From Enterococcus hirae ATCC 9790 (GTDB lineage: Bacteria; Bacillota; Bacilli; Lactobacillales; Enterococcaceae): a DNA stretch of 64,000 nt. Shown piece by piece: positions 31,004 through 41,588 of the stretch. The position numbers and the translations under genes are program-made. Numbering within the stretch: the stretch's first letter is position 1; every line of letters begins with the position of its first letter. Where the stretch lies: the NCBI RefSeq assembly GCF_000271405.2, contig NC_018081.1, positions 1,712,252-1,776,251 of the forward strand, given 5' to 3'. The notes beneath the pieces are model-generated. The model worked only from the letters and a program-made list of their open reading frames with translations. It was not told where the DNA came from and searched no databases.

Positions 31004-31201
31004 ATGTCAAAAACAGTCATTCGTAAAAACGAATCAATTGACGATGCTCTTCGTCGCTTCAAACGTTCCGTGTCAAAAGCGGGTACTTTACAAGAATCTC
31101 GTAAACGTGAATTCTACGAAAAACCAAGCGTAAAACGTAAGAAAAAATCTGAAGCAGCTAGAAAAGCAGCGAAAAAACGCAAAAAAACGCAAAAAAACTA
31201 G
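31004..31201 (+). CDS. rpsU: 30S ribosomal protein S21
   Basis: A 65-residue basic protein: [20 protein letters not shown] then [21 protein letters not shown]21 helps the small subunit contact mRNA during initiation. Firmicute S21 is usually 57-58 residues ending in RKRKKF; here the tail is longer and ends [11 protein letters not shown], encoded by imperfect repeats of ACGCAAAAAA. Ribosome site GGAGGGAGG. Co-transcribed with yqeY. Confidence 0.95.
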   Translation: MSKTVIRKNESIDDALRRFKRSVSKAGTLQESRKREFYEKPSVKRKKKSEAARKAAKKRKKTQKN

Positions 31202-31227
31202 TTCCTTTATGAATTGGAGTTGGTAGT

Positions 31228-31674
31228 GTGTCACTACTAAGTAGATTGAACGATGACATGAAAACAGCGATGAAAGCAAAAGATAAAGAATCTTTACAAG
31301 TCATACGTATGATTAAGTCATCCATTCAAAACGAGCAAATCAAAGAAGGTCACGACTTGACTGAAGATGAAGAATTAACAGTGTTGTCTCGTGAAATGAA
31401 ACAACGGCGTGATTCTTTACATGAGTTCGAAGAAGCTGGACGTGACGATTTAGCTGAAAAAGTGAAAAGTGAAATAGTAATTGTTGAAAAATACATGCCA
31501 GAACAACTTTCTGAGGATGATATTCGTCAACTTGTTCAAGAAGCGATTACACAAACTGGAGCTTCTTCTGTCAAAGAATTTGGCAAAGTCATGGGTGCGA
31601 TCATGCCGAAAGTCAAAGGAAAAGCAGATGGGAACCAAGTGAATGCGATTGTGAAAGAGCTATTACAATCTTAA
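31228..31674 (+). CDS. yqeY: GatB/YqeY-domain protein
   Basis: A 148-residue alpha-helical protein of the YqeY family, related to the tRNA-binding tail domain of GatB amidotransferase. Seen: [18 protein letters not shown] at the start, [14 protein letters not shown], and [17 protein letters not shown]. It starts with GTG after GGAGTTGG. The rpsU-yqeY pairing is standard in Firmicutes. Its exact role in tRNA handling is not established. Confidence 0.93.
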   Translation: MSLLSRLNDDMKTAMKAKDKESLQVIRMIKSSIQNEQIKEGHDLTEDEELTVLSREMKQRRDSLHEFEEAGRDDLAEKVKSEIVIVEKYMPEQLSEDDIRQLVQEAITQTGASSVKEFGKVMGAIMPKVKGKADGNQVNAIVKELLQS

Positions 31675-31719
31675 ACTTATCATTTAAAGAGTTTGGGACA
31701 ACCGCCCTCTCTTAAAAAG

Positions 31720-31770
31720 AAAATAAGCCTGATTTTGATCCACAACGTCAAAATCAGACTTATTTTTTTT
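31720..31770 (+). terminator. terminator after yqeY
   Basis: AAATAAGCCTGATTTTGA and TCAAAATCAGACTTATTT arms with one mismatch, followed by TTTTTT. Confidence 0.85.
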
Positions 31771-32135
31771 AGATTTTTTTTCATGCATGTCCCAATTTCC
31801 TCAAGGTGAGCGCCAAGGCAACATCAATCGGTACGCCTTGTTCCCCATGCAATCATACATATCCTTCTTTTATCTCTCTTCCTCACTCGATAGATCTAGG
31901 CTTGGTTAGATTGGTTCTTTGCCTTATCTATTAAGTAAAAGCTGTTTATTGATAGGCAGGAATCTCTCAATCATGGAATAACATAAAGTAAATCATGGAA
32001 GTTCAGCAAAGTAATTTTAGGTTAAAATGAATGAAACGAATAAGGAGTGAGACAACCTTTTTTATTTGCTATATAGTTTTTTACGAATATGGTAAAATAG
32101 GAAGGAATGAATTGAAGTAAAGGAGATGTCTATTT
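31771..32135. other. intergenic region before phoH
   Basis: About 365 bases with no convincing gene. GGGACA (about 31695) and TGTCCC (about 31788) flank the yqeY terminator and could extend its stem. A possible -10 TAAAAT is at 32093-32098, about 40 bases before phoH, without a good -35 at normal spacing. Confidence 0.4.
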
Positions 32136-33107
32136 TTGACAGAAGCATCCAGTTCTTTAGAAATTAGATTAACAGCTGCTGACGATATCAGTATGTTGTT
32201 AGGCTCGCATGACAAACATGTAAAATTAATTGAAGAAATGACTGAAACAACGATTCATACGAGAGGCGAAATGATCCAGATTATTGGAGAAGAGCCGGGG
32301 CTTTCGTTAGCACAATCGGTGATACGTACCTTACAAGAATTGATCAAGCGGGGGATACATGTCAGTACACCTGATGTTGTTACTGCCTTAAAAATGGGGC
32401 AAAAAGGGACATTGGATTACTTCATTGAAATGTATGAAGAAGAAATCGTCAAAGACCGCAATGGTAAACCGATTCGAGTGAAAAATAGTGGACAAAAACA
32501 ATATGTCGAGGCCGTTGCTAAACATGACATCGTATTTGGTGTCGGTCCTGCTGGAACAGGTAAAACATTTCTAGCTGTCGTTTTAGCAATTGCTGCGTTG
32601 AAAAAAGGCGAAGTCCAAAAAATCATTTTGACTCGTCCAGCGGTGGAAGCAGGAGAAAATCTTGGTTTCTTACCGGGTGATCTGAAAGAAAAGGTTGATC
32701 CTTATTTACGTCCAGTGTATGATGCACTGTATCAAATATTTGGTTTAGATCATACCAATCGTTTGATGGAGCGTGGGATCATCGAAATTGCGCCATTAGC
32801 TTATATGCGTGGGCGAACACTTGACGATGCTTTTGTAATACTAGATGAAGCTCAAAATACAACAGTGGCACAGATGAAAATGTTCTTGACTCGTTTGGGG
32901 TATCAATCAAAAATGATCGTAAACGGCGATACAAGTCAGATTGACTTACCTAAAGGGACGATGAGTGGTTTGATCCATGCAGAACGTACATTGAAACAAA
33001 TCAAAAAAATTGCTTTTGTCAATTTTGAAGCAAGTGACGTCGTTCGTCATCCTGTTGTAGCCGAAATCATCAAAGCTTATGAAAAGGCAGATCTTCATCA
33101 AGAGTAA
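32136..33107 (+). CDS. phoH: PhoH-family ATPase
   Basis: A 323-residue protein: an N-terminal KH-like part (about 1-110) and a P-loop ATPase domain with Walker A GPAGTGKT (137-144) and Walker B FVILDEAQN. PhoH proteins are implicated in RNA metabolism. Start is TTG after AAAGGAGATG. It opens the phoH-pgpH-ybeY-dgkA-era cluster of membrane and ribosome-maturation genes. Confidence 0.93.
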   Translation: MTEASSSLEIRLTAADDISMLLGSHDKHVKLIEEMTETTIHTRGEMIQIIGEEPGLSLAQSVIRTLQELIKRGIHVSTPDVVTALKMGQKGTLDYFIEMYEEEIVKDRNGKPIRVKNSGQKQYVEAVAKHDIVFGVGPAGTGKTFLAVVLAIAALKKGEVQKIILTRPAVEAGENLGFLPGDLKEKVDPYLRPVYDALYQIFGLDHTNRLMERGIIEIAPLAYMRGRTLDDAFVILDEAQNTTVAQMKMFLTRLGYQSKMIVNGDTSQIDLPKGTMSGLIHAERTLKQIKKIAFVNFEASDVVRHPVVAEIIKAYEKADLHQE

Positions 33108-33126
33108 GGCTTAGGGGGATAAGCGA

Positions 33127-35322
33127 ATGTTGAATAAAATACTCCAACAACTGCAAGCAAAATTAGGAAAGGCGGCAATGCCTTTCTTATTGCTTTTGTT
33201 TTTTGTGATCGTTTGTGGCGTTACGTTCAGTAGCGTCAAGCAAAAAGCCAATGATTTCAAAGAAGGACAAGTGGCAGAAGAAAGTATCCGTGCGAATAAA
33301 ACGATCGAAAATACAGAAGAAACGGAACAAAAAAGAAAACTAGCAGCGGAAGCTGTTACGCCAGAATATACGTATCAACAAGATTTGGCGAGTGAACAAA
33401 GTAGTCGCATCAAGCAGCTTTTTGAATTGATCAATAAAACAAATGATTCGATCAATAAAGCGTATAAAGAAAAAGTGGATAAAGCAAAAGAAAATGAGAA
33501 TGTTCCCAAACCAACTATAGATGAGCGAATTGCAGCTCTAAAGAAGAGTTTTGAAAATGCTAATGCTGAAAACGTGGCATTTTATCAAAAATTACCGACT
33601 AACTTTTACACAAAAATCTTTGGCATGTCAGATAGTCAAATTGCGACAGTCCGAGATGAAAGTCTGCGATTGATCAATGAACAAATGAAAAAACAAGTTC
33701 GAGAAAGTGATTTAGAAACCTTCAAGCAACAGGCGGAAGAACAGATCCAATATTTGAACGTGACACCTGACCAACAACAAACGATCCATTATCTTGTCGA
33801 TCAAGGAATCGTCGTAAATGATGTCTTAAATGAAAAGAAAACAGAGGAATTGAAACAATCAGCAAGGAGTGCGGTTCAACCGGTCATGATCTATCAAGGC
33901 GAAATCATTGTTCGTGAAGGAAATCAAATCGATGCAGATGCAATGAAAAAGCTTGAATTATTAGGATTGACCAGTCAAACAACGTCAATTTTTCCTTTAG
34001 TAGCAATGATCTTAGCAGTCTTATTGCAAATTGCTGTTTTAGTTTACAACTCAATGCAGTACCATGAAGCCGGAAAACGAACAGAATATGTGCTCTTTTA
34101 TGTTACGGCTATGTCCATCAGTGTGTTATTAATGAAATTTTTCCAACTATTCCAAACGGAACAAGCAGCTTTTATCCCGCTGTTTTATCCTGCAGCTTTT
34201 GTTCCTTTAGTTTTAAATTTCTTTTTGAACCGGAGGGCAGGAATCATGGCTGCCTTGTTCCAAGCCGTATCTGCATTGTTTATTTTTTATGGCTCGATTG
34301 GGACCAACTTTTTGACCGTTATCTTGATGGCTTATCTTTTTTCAGGTTTATTAGCGACGGTTTTAAAACGCCAACGAGTGTCAGAACAATGGTTTTCAGC
34401 TATGATGTGGGTCATTATTTTTCCGTTGATGATGGATGTTGTGTTGATCGTTTATCAAGGTATGAGCTTTAGTAATGGAACAACTTGGTTAACACTGATT
34501 TGTGGCTTTATGGGGGCTTTGCTGTCGTATCTGTTAACGATGGGATTACATCCGTATATCGAATTGATGGTCAACGATGATAGTGTGATCGTCTTGAATG
34601 AGTTAAGTAATCCTAACCATCCATTGTTAAAACAGCTATTGGAAGAAGCACCAGGAACTTATCATCACAGTATGATGGTCGCCAATTTAAGCGCGAACGC
34701 AGTGGCTGAGATCAATGGGCGGTCATTATTGACACGTGTAGCTTGTTACTACCACGATATTGGTAAAATCAAACATGCTAGCTTTTTTGTAGAAAACTTG
34801 CCTTCTGGTGCTGAGAATCCACATAATTTCTTATTACCGGAAGATAGTAAACAGATCATTTTTGGTCATGTGACCGATGGAGCGAAAATTTTAGAGGAAT
34901 ATGGCATGCCGCAAATGGTAATCGATATTTGCCGACAGCATCATGGAACAACATTGATGAAGTATTTCTATATCAAGGCAAAAGAAAGAAATCCTGAAGT
35001 CACCGAAGAACAATTTCGTTATCCTGGTCCCAAACCACAGACCCGAGAAGCCGGCATCGTGAATATTGCAGATAGTTGTGAAGCGGCAGTACGGGCAATG
35101 GATCATCCAACAGGTGAAAAAATCGAAAAATTTGTCCATAATTTGATTGAAGAACGAATCTCTGATGGTCAACTTGATGATAGTGGTTTAACATTAAAAG
35201 AAATTCGCAAAGTGGAAAAATCTTTGATCAGTGGGTTAAGTAGTACCTTCCATTCACGGATCAAATATCCTAAAATGAAATCGGAAGCGGAAACGATGAA
35301 AGTAGAAAAAGAAAATGGCTAA
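33127..35322 (+). CDS. pgpH: PgpH-type cyclic-di-AMP phosphodiesterase (7TM-HD)
   Basis: A 731-residue membrane protein: one N-terminal helix, a long extracellular 7TMR-HDED domain (about 45-285), seven transmembrane helices (about 290-475) and a cytosolic HD domain with His513/His514 in YHHSMMVANL and the HD pair His543-Asp544 in YYHDIGK. It hydrolyses c-di-AMP to pApA, so it affects osmotic and beta-lactam tolerance. Start after GGGGGATAAGCG, close to phoH. Confidence 0.94.
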   Translation: MLNKILQQLQAKLGKAAMPFLLLLFFVIVCGVTFSSVKQKANDFKEGQVAEESIRANKTIENTEETEQKRKLAAEAVTPEYTYQQDLASEQSSRIKQLFELINKTNDSINKAYKEKVDKAKENENVPKPTIDERIAALKKSFENANAENVAFYQKLPTNFYTKIFGMSDSQIATVRDESLRLINEQMKKQVRESDLETFKQQAEEQIQYLNVTPDQQQTIHYLVDQGIVVNDVLNEKKTEELKQSARSAVQPVMIYQGEIIVREGNQIDADAMKKLELLGLTSQTTSIFPLVAMILAVLLQIAVLVYNSMQYHEAGKRTEYVLFYVTAMSISVLLMKFFQLFQTEQAAFIPLFYPAAFVPLVLNFFLNRRAGIMAALFQAVSALFIFYGSIGTNFLTVILMAYLFSGLLATVLKRQRVSEQWFSAMMWVIIFPLMMDVVLIVYQGMSFSNGTTWLTLICGFMGALLSYLLTMGLHPYIELMVNDDSVIVLNELSNPNHPLLKQLLEEAPGTYHHSMMVANLSANAVAEINGRSLLTRVACYYHDIGKIKHASFFVENLPSGAENPHNFLLPEDSKQIIFGHVTDGAKILEEYGMPQMVIDICRQHHGTTLMKYFYIKAKERNPEVTEEQFRYPGPKPQTREAGIVNIADSCEAAVRAMDHPTGEKIEKFVHNLIEERISDGQLDDSGLTLKEIRKVEKSLISGLSSTFHSRIKYPKMKSEAETMKVEKENG

Positions 35323-35363
35323 AATAAAAAATATCAGCAATAAGTAAGAAAGAAGCGATAAAT

Positions 35364-35840
35364 ATGGACATCACATTTATGGATGAAACACAGAAAGTTT
35401 CAACAGAAAAAATCAAAGAGATCGAGGACCTTCTGCAATTTGCAGCGGCTCATTTGAAATTACCCGAGGAAACAGAAATGTCTGTTACTTTTATGGACAA
35501 TGCAGCAATCCAAGAAATCAACCGTGTCTACCGTGGCAAAGATGCCCCAACAGATGTGATTAGTTTTGCATTAGAAGACGAAGGGGAAGACGAAATTCCC
35601 GTGATTTTTGAAGAAGGCGATAATCCTTTACCACGAGTATTAGGAGATATCATGATCTCAATTGAGCGTGCCCAGGAACAAGCGGAAGAATATGGTCATT
35701 CGTATGATCGAGAGTTGGGATTTTTGGCAGTGCATGGCTTTTTGCACATCAATGGTTATGATCACATGACACCCGAAGATGAAGCAGAGATGTTTGGTTT
35801 ACAGAAAGAGATTTTAGATGCTTATGGACTTAAAAGATAA
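35364..35840 (+). CDS. ybeY: endoribonuclease / 16S rRNA maturation factor YbeY
   Basis: A 158-residue UPF0054 zinc-dependent RNase acting in 16S rRNA 3'-end maturation and ribosome quality control. The metal motif [11 protein letters not shown] has His124, His128 and His134. Its end overlaps the dgkA start by 23 bases. Confidence 0.95.
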   Translation: MDITFMDETQKVSTEKIKEIEDLLQFAAAHLKLPEETEMSVTFMDNAAIQEINRVYRGKDAPTDVISFALEDEGEDEIPVIFEEGDNPLPRVLGDIMISIERAQEQAEEYGHSYDRELGFLAVHGFLHINGYDHMTPEDEAEMFGLQKEILDAYGLKR

Positions 35841-36231
35841 AGAGTGCGAGAAAAAGGTTGAGAAAAATAAGCACTTCGCTATGTCAGTAGAATTTGCTCT
35901 TCAAGGGGTTAAAACAGTCTTTGATGAGGAACGTAATATGAAAAAACATGTAGGTTTTGGGTTGCTGGCGTTTTTTATGGGAGTTGTATTTCAACTGAAT
36001 CAACTAGAATGGCTGTGGTTAGTTTTAGCAGTTTTTCTGGTGTGGATCGTTGAGATTTTAAATACTGTTTTTGAGAATGTGGTGGATATGTTTACCGATT
36101 TTCATTTCCATCCAATTGGGAAAAAAATCAAAGATATGGCGGCAGGAGCAGTGTTAGTCACCGCTTGTTTTGCAGTGATCGTCGGTCTCATTTTATTTGT
36201 ACCTAAAATCTATCAAATGTTTTTTAATTAA
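35818..36231 (+). CDS. dgkA: undecaprenol / diacylglycerol kinase
   Basis: A 137-residue membrane kinase with three hydrophobic helices and the DgkA signature [15 protein letters not shown] followed by [10 protein letters not shown]. In Gram-positives this family phosphorylates undecaprenol, recycling the lipid carrier for wall and polysaccharide synthesis. The start at 35818 is supported by AAAGAG upstream; ATGs at 35824 or 35881 are alternatives. Confidence 0.92.
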   Translation: MLMDLKDKECEKKVEKNKHFAMSVEFALQGVKTVFDEERNMKKHVGFGLLAFFMGVVFQLNQLEWLWLVLAVFLVWIVEILNTVFENVVDMFTDFHFHPIGKKIKDMAAGAVLVTACFAVIVGLILFVPKIYQMFFN

Positions 36232-36243
36232 AAGGAGAATAAT

Positions 36244-37143
36244 ATGTTAGAACATAAATCAGGTTTTGTCGCTATTGTGGGACGACCAAATGTTGGCAAA
36301 TCAACATTATTAAATCGAATCGTTGGGCAAAAAATTGCTATCATGAGTGACAAGGCACAAACGACCAGAAATAAGATCCAAGGCGTTTATACGACACCAG
36401 AAGCACAGTTGATTTTTATCGACACTCCGGGAATCCATAAACCAAAACATCGTTTGGGTGATTTTATGGTGGAATCAGCCTACAGTGCACTAAGAGAAGT
36501 GGATGCTGTCTTATTTATGATCAGTGCGGATCAAAAACGTGGACGTGGGGATGATTTTATTATTGAACGATTAAAAAATGTTCAATCACCTGTTTATTTG
36601 ATTATCAATAAAATCGATAAAGTTCATCCAGATGAATTATTAGGAATCATCGAAGATTATTCGGCACAAATGCCTTTTGCACAAGTTGTACCGATTTCGG
36701 CTACAGAAGGGAACAATGTGGACCGTCTAATGGAAGTGTTGATCGCTGAGATGCCAGAAGGTCCTCAATACTTCCCGGATGATCAAGTAACGGATCATCC
36801 AGAATACTTTATCGTTTCGGAATTGATTCGTGAGAAAGTCCTGTTTTTGACTAGAGATGAAGTCCCACATTCAGTGGCTGTTGTTGTTGACTCAATGAAA
36901 CGCAATGAAAATGATAAAATCCAAATTCAAGCAACCATTATCGTTGAACGTGATAGTCAAAAAGGGATTATCATCGGTAAAGGTGGTAAAATGCTAAAAG
37001 AAATTGGGACGAAAGCAAGAAAAGATATTGAAAATTTGCTTGGTGACAAAGTATTTCTAGAACTATGGGTTAAAGTTCAAAAAGATTGGCGCGATAAAAG
37101 AGTTTATTTACAAGATTTTGGTTACCGCAAAGAGGAATATTAA
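36244..37143 (+). CDS. era: GTPase Era
   Basis: A 299-residue essential GTPase that binds the 3' end of 16S rRNA during 30S assembly. G1 GRPNVGKS (13-20), G3 [11 protein letters not shown]4 NKID, and a C-terminal KH domain with [13 protein letters not shown]. Ribosome site AAGGAGAA. Confidence 0.97.
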   Translation: MLEHKSGFVAIVGRPNVGKSTLLNRIVGQKIAIMSDKAQTTRNKIQGVYTTPEAQLIFIDTPGIHKPKHRLGDFMVESAYSALREVDAVLFMISADQKRGRGDDFIIERLKNVQSPVYLIINKIDKVHPDELLGIIEDYSAQMPFAQVVPISATEGNNVDRLMEVLIAEMPEGPQYFPDDQVTDHPEYFIVSELIREKVLFLTRDEVPHSVAVVVDSMKRNENDKIQIQATIIVERDSQKGIIIGKGGKMLKEIGTKARKDIENLLGDKVFLELWVKVQKDWRDKRVYLQDFGYRKEEY

Positions 37144-37304
37144 CTTTAAGTAGATAAAAATGAGTTGAACGTGATTATTCGATAGACGAAACCGCGTGTA
37201 AAAGTCAGAAGACAAGAAAATGAGTAGAATAAGTGGGAAAGGAAAATGATTCAGTGAATGATTTTTCTTTTCCTTATTCTTTTTCTAAAAGGGGGGCGAA
37301 AAAA

Positions 37305-38117
37305 ATGAGCCAGCTAGCCGAATCAAAAGGGATCATATTGTCCAGTCGAAATTATAAAGAAAAAGACAAATTAGTGAAAATTTTTACTGAGTCTGCGGGG
37401 AAGCTGATGTTTTATGTCAAAGGAATTCACCGGCAAAACCAACCATTAGCACCTGCACTGCTCCCTTTTACTGAAGGAATCTACATTGGTACGTTTAAAA
37501 GTGAAGGACTTTCGTTTATAACCAGCGTAAAAGATGTTCACTCCTTTAGAAAAATTCAAGAAGACATTTTTTTAAGTGGTTACGGCACGTATTTGTTAAA
37601 CTTAGTGGATGCAGCGATCGAAGACCATCAATATGATCCCCATCTTTTTCAATTTACACAAGCAGCATTGCAACGGATGGATCAGGGGGACGACGCGGAA
37701 ATCATCACTAACATCTTTGAGGTACAATTATTGCAACGCTTTGGGATTGCACCGATTTGGACACATTGTGTGGTGTGTGGTAAAACACAAGGTAAATTTG
37801 ATTATTCTTCCAAATATGGAGGCGTGCTGTGCGAAGAACATTGGTCAATGGATCACCGTCGTTATCATGCAGATCCAAGAGCTGTTTATTTCGTGCGTAT
37901 GTTCTCTGCTATTTCTTATGATAAGATCACAGGGATCAATTTAAAAGACGAAACTAAAGCAACGATCAGGCAACTGATTGACCAGTTATACGAAGAATAC
38001 GTAGGGATTCATCTAAAAAGTAAAAAGTTCATTGATCAAATGAAATCATGGGAACATGTCCTAAAAAAGCCTGATCCGGAAGGAGAAAGTGCTTCTGAAA
38101 ACCAAAAAAATGAGTAG
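37305..38117 (+). CDS. recO: DNA repair protein RecO
   Basis: A 270-residue recombination mediator that helps load RecA with RecF and RecR. N-terminal OB fold (about 1-80), then a helical domain with zinc cysteines C155, C158 and C176. The ATG at 37305 was chosen since GGGGGGCG lies just upstream and MSQLAESKGIILSS is the normal start; an in-frame ATG at 37233 adds 24 unusual residues. Confidence 0.94.
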   Translation: MSQLAESKGIILSSRNYKEKDKLVKIFTESAGKLMFYVKGIHRQNQPLAPALLPFTEGIYIGTFKSEGLSFITSVKDVHSFRKIQEDIFLSGYGTYLLNLVDAAIEDHQYDPHLFQFTQAALQRMDQGDDAEIITNIFEVQLLQRFGIAPIWTHCVVCGKTQGKFDYSSKYGGVLCEEHWSMDHRRYHADPRAVYFVRMFSAISYDKITGINLKDETKATIRQLIDQLYEEYVGIHLKSKKFIDQMKSWEHVLKKPDPEGESASENQKNE

Positions 38118-38143
38118 AATGTTCAATCAACATTCAAAACTAT

Positions 38144-38173
38144 TTGACAAAAGCCTAACTATACGTCTATTAT
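38144..38173 (+). promoter_or_regulatory. promoter of the glyQS operon
   Basis: Perfect -35 TTGACA (38144-38149), 18-base spacer, -10 TATTAT (38168-38173). It gives a leader of about 290 bases holding the T-box. Confidence 0.75.
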
Positions 38174-38249
38174 GGAACCTAGATAAATGAGAGTTTTGTA
38201 CAAAAACTTGATTGGCTAAATAAAAGAATAAAGTACGTTGAACAAGATC

Positions 38250-38425
38250 AGTAAAAAATACGTAGCAAAAGCGAGTTCGGGAGGGTGTGAGCCGAATGCT
38301 GTCGGTTTTTGAAGAGGCACTTGGGAGTACTGACAATGAAGCTGCCGAAATTTTCGGAAGTAGGGTGGAACCGCGAAGTTATTCGTCCCTATGTTTGTTT
38401 AGACAAGCATAGGGACTTTTTGTTG
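38250..38425 (+). promoter_or_regulatory. T-box riboswitch of glyQS
   Basis: The T-box sequence AGGGTGGAACCGCG is at 38362-38375. It is followed by the terminator arms TCCCTATG (from 38386) and CATAGGGA (to 38415) and a T run. Upstream, GGGTGTGAGCC is the stem-I distal loop, and GGC at 38316-38318 is the likely specifier triplet, a glycine codon matching the downstream gene. Uncharged tRNA-Gly should stabilise the antiterminator. The 5' boundary is approximate. Confidence 0.92.
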
Positions 38426-38472
38426 TTTCAAATTCTCAGCAAACTATTTAGAAGTGGAAGGAGTCATTTTAA

Positions 38473-39390
38473 ATGAGCAAAAAATTATCTGTACAAGACA
38501 TGATCTTGACGTTGCAAAAATTTTGGTCATCAAATGGGTGCATGTTGATGCAAGCCTATGATACAGAAAAGGGGGCAGGTACAATGAGCCCATATACCTT
38601 TTTACGAGCAATTGGACCAGAGCCTTGGAATGCAGCATACGTAGAGCCTTCTCGTCGCCCAGCCGACGGTCGTTATGGGGAAAATCCGAACCGTCTGTAT
38701 CAACATCATCAGTTCCAAGTAGTGATGAAACCATCACCTGAAAATATCCAAGAACTTTATTTAGAAAGTTTACGTTTATTGGGGATCGATCCTTTGGAAC
38801 ACGACATTCGGTTTGTCGAAGATAACTGGGAAAACCCTTCGATGGGCTGTGCCGGTGTTGGTTGGGAAGTTTGGCTCGATGGAATGGAAATTACACAATT
38901 CACGTATTTCCAACAAGTCGGCGGTCTGCCATGTAAACCAGTGACATCTGAAATTACTTATGGTTTGGAGCGCTTGGCATCCTACATCCAAGAAGTAGAA
39001 AGTGTCTATGATCTTGAATGGTCAGATGGCGTAAAATATGGGGAGATTTTCAAACAGCCTGAATACGAGCACTCCAAATATTCATTTGAAGTCAGTGATC
39101 AAGAACTATTATTAAGTAATTTTGATCGTTTTGAAAAAGAAGCTAAACGATGCATTGATGAAAATTTAGTTCATCCTGCCTATGATTACATTTTAAAATG
39201 CAGCCATACATTCAATCTACTAGATGCTCGTGGGGCAGTTTCTGTCACAGAACGTGCTGGTTATCTGTCACGTATCAGAAATATGGCAAAATCTGTTGCA
39301 AAGATTTTTGTGGCAGAGCGTGAAAAATTAGGATTTCCTTTATTGAATAAAAACACGGCAAATCCAGAAACGGTTAAGGAGGCTGAATAA
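38473..39390 (+). CDS. glyQ: glycyl-tRNA synthetase alpha subunit
   Basis: A 305-residue class II synthetase subunit that carries glycine activation. Seen: [12 protein letters not shown] near the start, [19 protein letters not shown] and [17 protein letters not shown]. The alpha2beta2 enzyme requires GlyS, encoded next. Expression is controlled by the T-box upstream. Ribosome site GGAAGGAG. Confidence 0.97.
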   Translation: MSKKLSVQDMILTLQKFWSSNGCMLMQAYDTEKGAGTMSPYTFLRAIGPEPWNAAYVEPSRRPADGRYGENPNRLYQHHQFQVVMKPSPENIQELYLESLRLLGIDPLEHDIRFVEDNWENPSMGCAGVGWEVWLDGMEITQFTYFQQVGGLPCKPVTSEITYGLERLASYIQEVESVYDLEWSDGVKYGEIFKQPEYEHSKYSFEVSDQELLLSNFDRFEKEAKRCIDENLVHPAYDYILKCSHTFNLLDARGAVSVTERAGYLSRIRNMAKSVAKIFVAEREKLGFPLLNKNTANPETVKEAE

Positions 39391-39391
39391 C

Positions 39392-41467
39392 ATGGCAAAA
39401 GAGTTACTTTTAGAAATCGGGTTGGAAGAAATGCCTGCCCATGTAGTTACACCAAGCATGAAACAACTGGAACAAAAAACAGCAAAGTTTTTAGATGAAC
39501 ACCAATTGTCTTATGATACAATCGAAACTTTTTCAACGCCAAGACGTTTAGCGATCAAAGTAACCAATATCCCAGAACGTCAAGCAGATAGCGAAGAAGA
39601 ATTAAAGGGTCCGGCTAAAAAAATCGCATTGGATTCAGATGGAAATTGGACGAAAGCCGCAGAAGGGTTTGTACGTGGTCAAGGTTTGACGACTGACGAT
39701 ATTACCTTTAAAGAGCTGAAGGGTGTAGAGTATGTGTACGTAACCAAATATACACATGGACAACCAGCGAAAGAAGTATTGACTGGACTTGCAGATGTCA
39801 TCAAAAGTTTGACATTTCCTGTTACGATGCATTGGGCAAATTTTGACTTCGAATATATTCGTCCTATTCATTGGATTGTTGCTTTACTAGATGATGAAGT
39901 GATTCCTTTCGAGATTTTAGATGTTACAACAGATCGCACATCACGTGGTCATCGTTTCTTAGGAGAAACAGTTCGTTTCGCTCATGCCAATGAGTATGAA
40001 GAAAAATTACAAGAACAATTCGTGATAGCTGCGCCACATAAAAGAAAAGAAATGATTGTCCAACAAGCAACAGAATTAGCAGAGAAAAACCATTGGACGA
40101 TCGATTTAGACGAAAAGTTATTAGAAGAAGTGAATAATTTAGTCGAATATCCCACAGTTTTTGCTGGCGATTTTGAAGAAAAATATCTGTCTGTCCCTGA
40201 AGAAGTATTGGTTACTTCAATGAAGGAGCACCAACGTTATTTTGAAGTAAGAAATGACCAAGGATTACTCTTGCCACATTTTATTTCTGCTCGAAATGGG
40301 GATCGTGTCAAACTAGAAAACGTGATCCGTGGAAATCAAAAAGTATTGACTGCTCGTTTAGAAGATGCAGAGTTTTTCTACAATGAAGATAAAAAGATTG
40401 AAATCGAGACTTTTGTTGATAAATTAAAATCAGTGACTTTCCATGAAAAAATTGGAAGCATCTACGAAAAAATGCAACGAGTACAAGTTATTGCTCGTAT
40501 TTTAGGTAAATCTGTCGGCTTATCACCAGAAGAGTTAACGGATTTACAACGTGCTGCTGAAATCTATAAATTTGATTTAGTGACCAACATGGTAGGTGAG
40601 TTTCCAGAGCTTCAAGGGATCATGGGTGAAAAATATGCGCGATTACACGGCGAAACATCAGCTGTAGCAACAGCTATCAAGGAACACTATCTGCCAATTT
40701 CAAGTGAAGGTGACTTACCAGAAACCAAAATTGGTGCAGTATTAGCGATTGCAGACAAATTAGATAGTATCTTCTCTTTCTTTACAGTTGGAATGATCCC
40801 AAGTGGGTCAAATGATCCGTATGCTCTTCGTCGTCAAGCGTATGGGATTGTCCGCATCATCGAAGCAAAAAATTGGGCATTTCCATTGGTTCGTTTACAA
40901 CGTGAAATCGACCAGGCAATCAATGAAGATCAAGAACGTTTTGGCGTCCAGTTATCGGATGGACAACAGGCAGTCATTGATTTTATCAAAGGACGTTTCC
41001 GTCAGTTACTAACTACAAAACAAATCCGACACGATGTGATTGATGCAGTTTTGAATGCAAAACAAAGCGATTTGACAAAAGTTTTTGCAGCAGCTCAACT
41101 GTTTAAAGAACGTTTAGATGAGGAAGAGTTTAAGCCATCGATGGAAGCATTGACTCGAGTGGTTAATTTAGCGAAGAAAGCGCAAGAAACAACGACAACA
41201 GAGATTAATCCTGCATTATTTGAAAATGAAGCTGAAACAGCACTTTATCAAGCGGTAGCAGAAATGAAAAAACAATTTGGTACACAAACGCTGAAAGAAG
41301 ATTATGATCAACTTGTTGCTTTACGTCCATTGATAGAAACGTATTTTGACCAAACCATGGTCATGATAGACGATCCTGCTGTCCGTAACAATCGTTTGGC
41401 ACAGCTGAAACAAATTGCTGAAATGGCACTATCAATAGCAAGCTTAGATCAGATTATCACTAAATAA
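39392..41467 (+). CDS. glyS: glycyl-tRNA synthetase beta subunit
   Basis: A 691-residue partner of GlyQ responsible for tRNA recognition, with an HD-like domain and a C-terminal anticodon-binding region. Start [18 protein letters not shown] and [11 protein letters not shown] are typical, as is [15 protein letters not shown] later. One base separates it from the glyQ stop. Ribosome site AAGGAGG lies inside glyQ. Confidence 0.97.
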   Translation: MAKELLLEIGLEEMPAHVVTPSMKQLEQKTAKFLDEHQLSYDTIETFSTPRRLAIKVTNIPERQADSEEELKGPAKKIALDSDGNWTKAAEGFVRGQGLTTDDITFKELKGVEYVYVTKYTHGQPAKEVLTGLADVIKSLTFPVTMHWANFDFEYIRPIHWIVALLDDEVIPFEILDVTTDRTSRGHRFLGETVRFAHANEYEEKLQEQFVIAAPHKRKEMIVQQATELAEKNHWTIDLDEKLLEEVNNLVEYPTVFAGDFEEKYLSVPEEVLVTSMKEHQRYFEVRNDQGLLLPHFISARNGDRVKLENVIRGNQKVLTARLEDAEFFYNEDKKIEIETFVDKLKSVTFHEKIGSIYEKMQRVQVIARILGKSVGLSPEELTDLQRAAEIYKFDLVTNMVGEFPELQGIMGEKYARLHGETSAVATAIKEHYLPISSEGDLPETKIGAVLAIADKLDSIFSFFTVGMIPSGSNDPYALRRQAYGIVRIIEAKNWAFPLVRLQREIDQAINEDQERFGVQLSDGQQAVIDFIKGRFRQLLTTKQIRHDVIDAVLNAKQSDLTKVFAAAQLFKERLDEEEFKPSMEALTRVVNLAKKAQETTTTEINPALFENEAETALYQAVAEMKKQFGTQTLKEDYDQLVALRPLIETYFDQTMVMIDDPAVRNNRLAQLKQIAEMALSIASLDQIITK

Positions 41468-41528
41468 ATCAGGTAGCCCTCTGCCAACTTGATTTGAAAC
41501 AAGCGTTATGACAAGTCTAGCTCTGAGA

Positions 41529-41588
41529 TATAAGCCGAAGCATCCGAAAATAGTTTCTTCTATTTTTAAATGCTTCGGCTTATTTTTT
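41529..41588 (+). terminator. terminator after glyS
   Basis: ATAAGCCGAAGCAT pairs with ATGCTTCGGCTTAT, with inner AAAATAG/CTATTTT; TTTTT follows. Confidence 0.88.

Noticed and set aside
38118..38136. GAATGTT...AACATTC inverted repeat after recO as a terminator
   Set aside because: The stem is seven bases with no T run, and the glyQS promoter begins directly after it.
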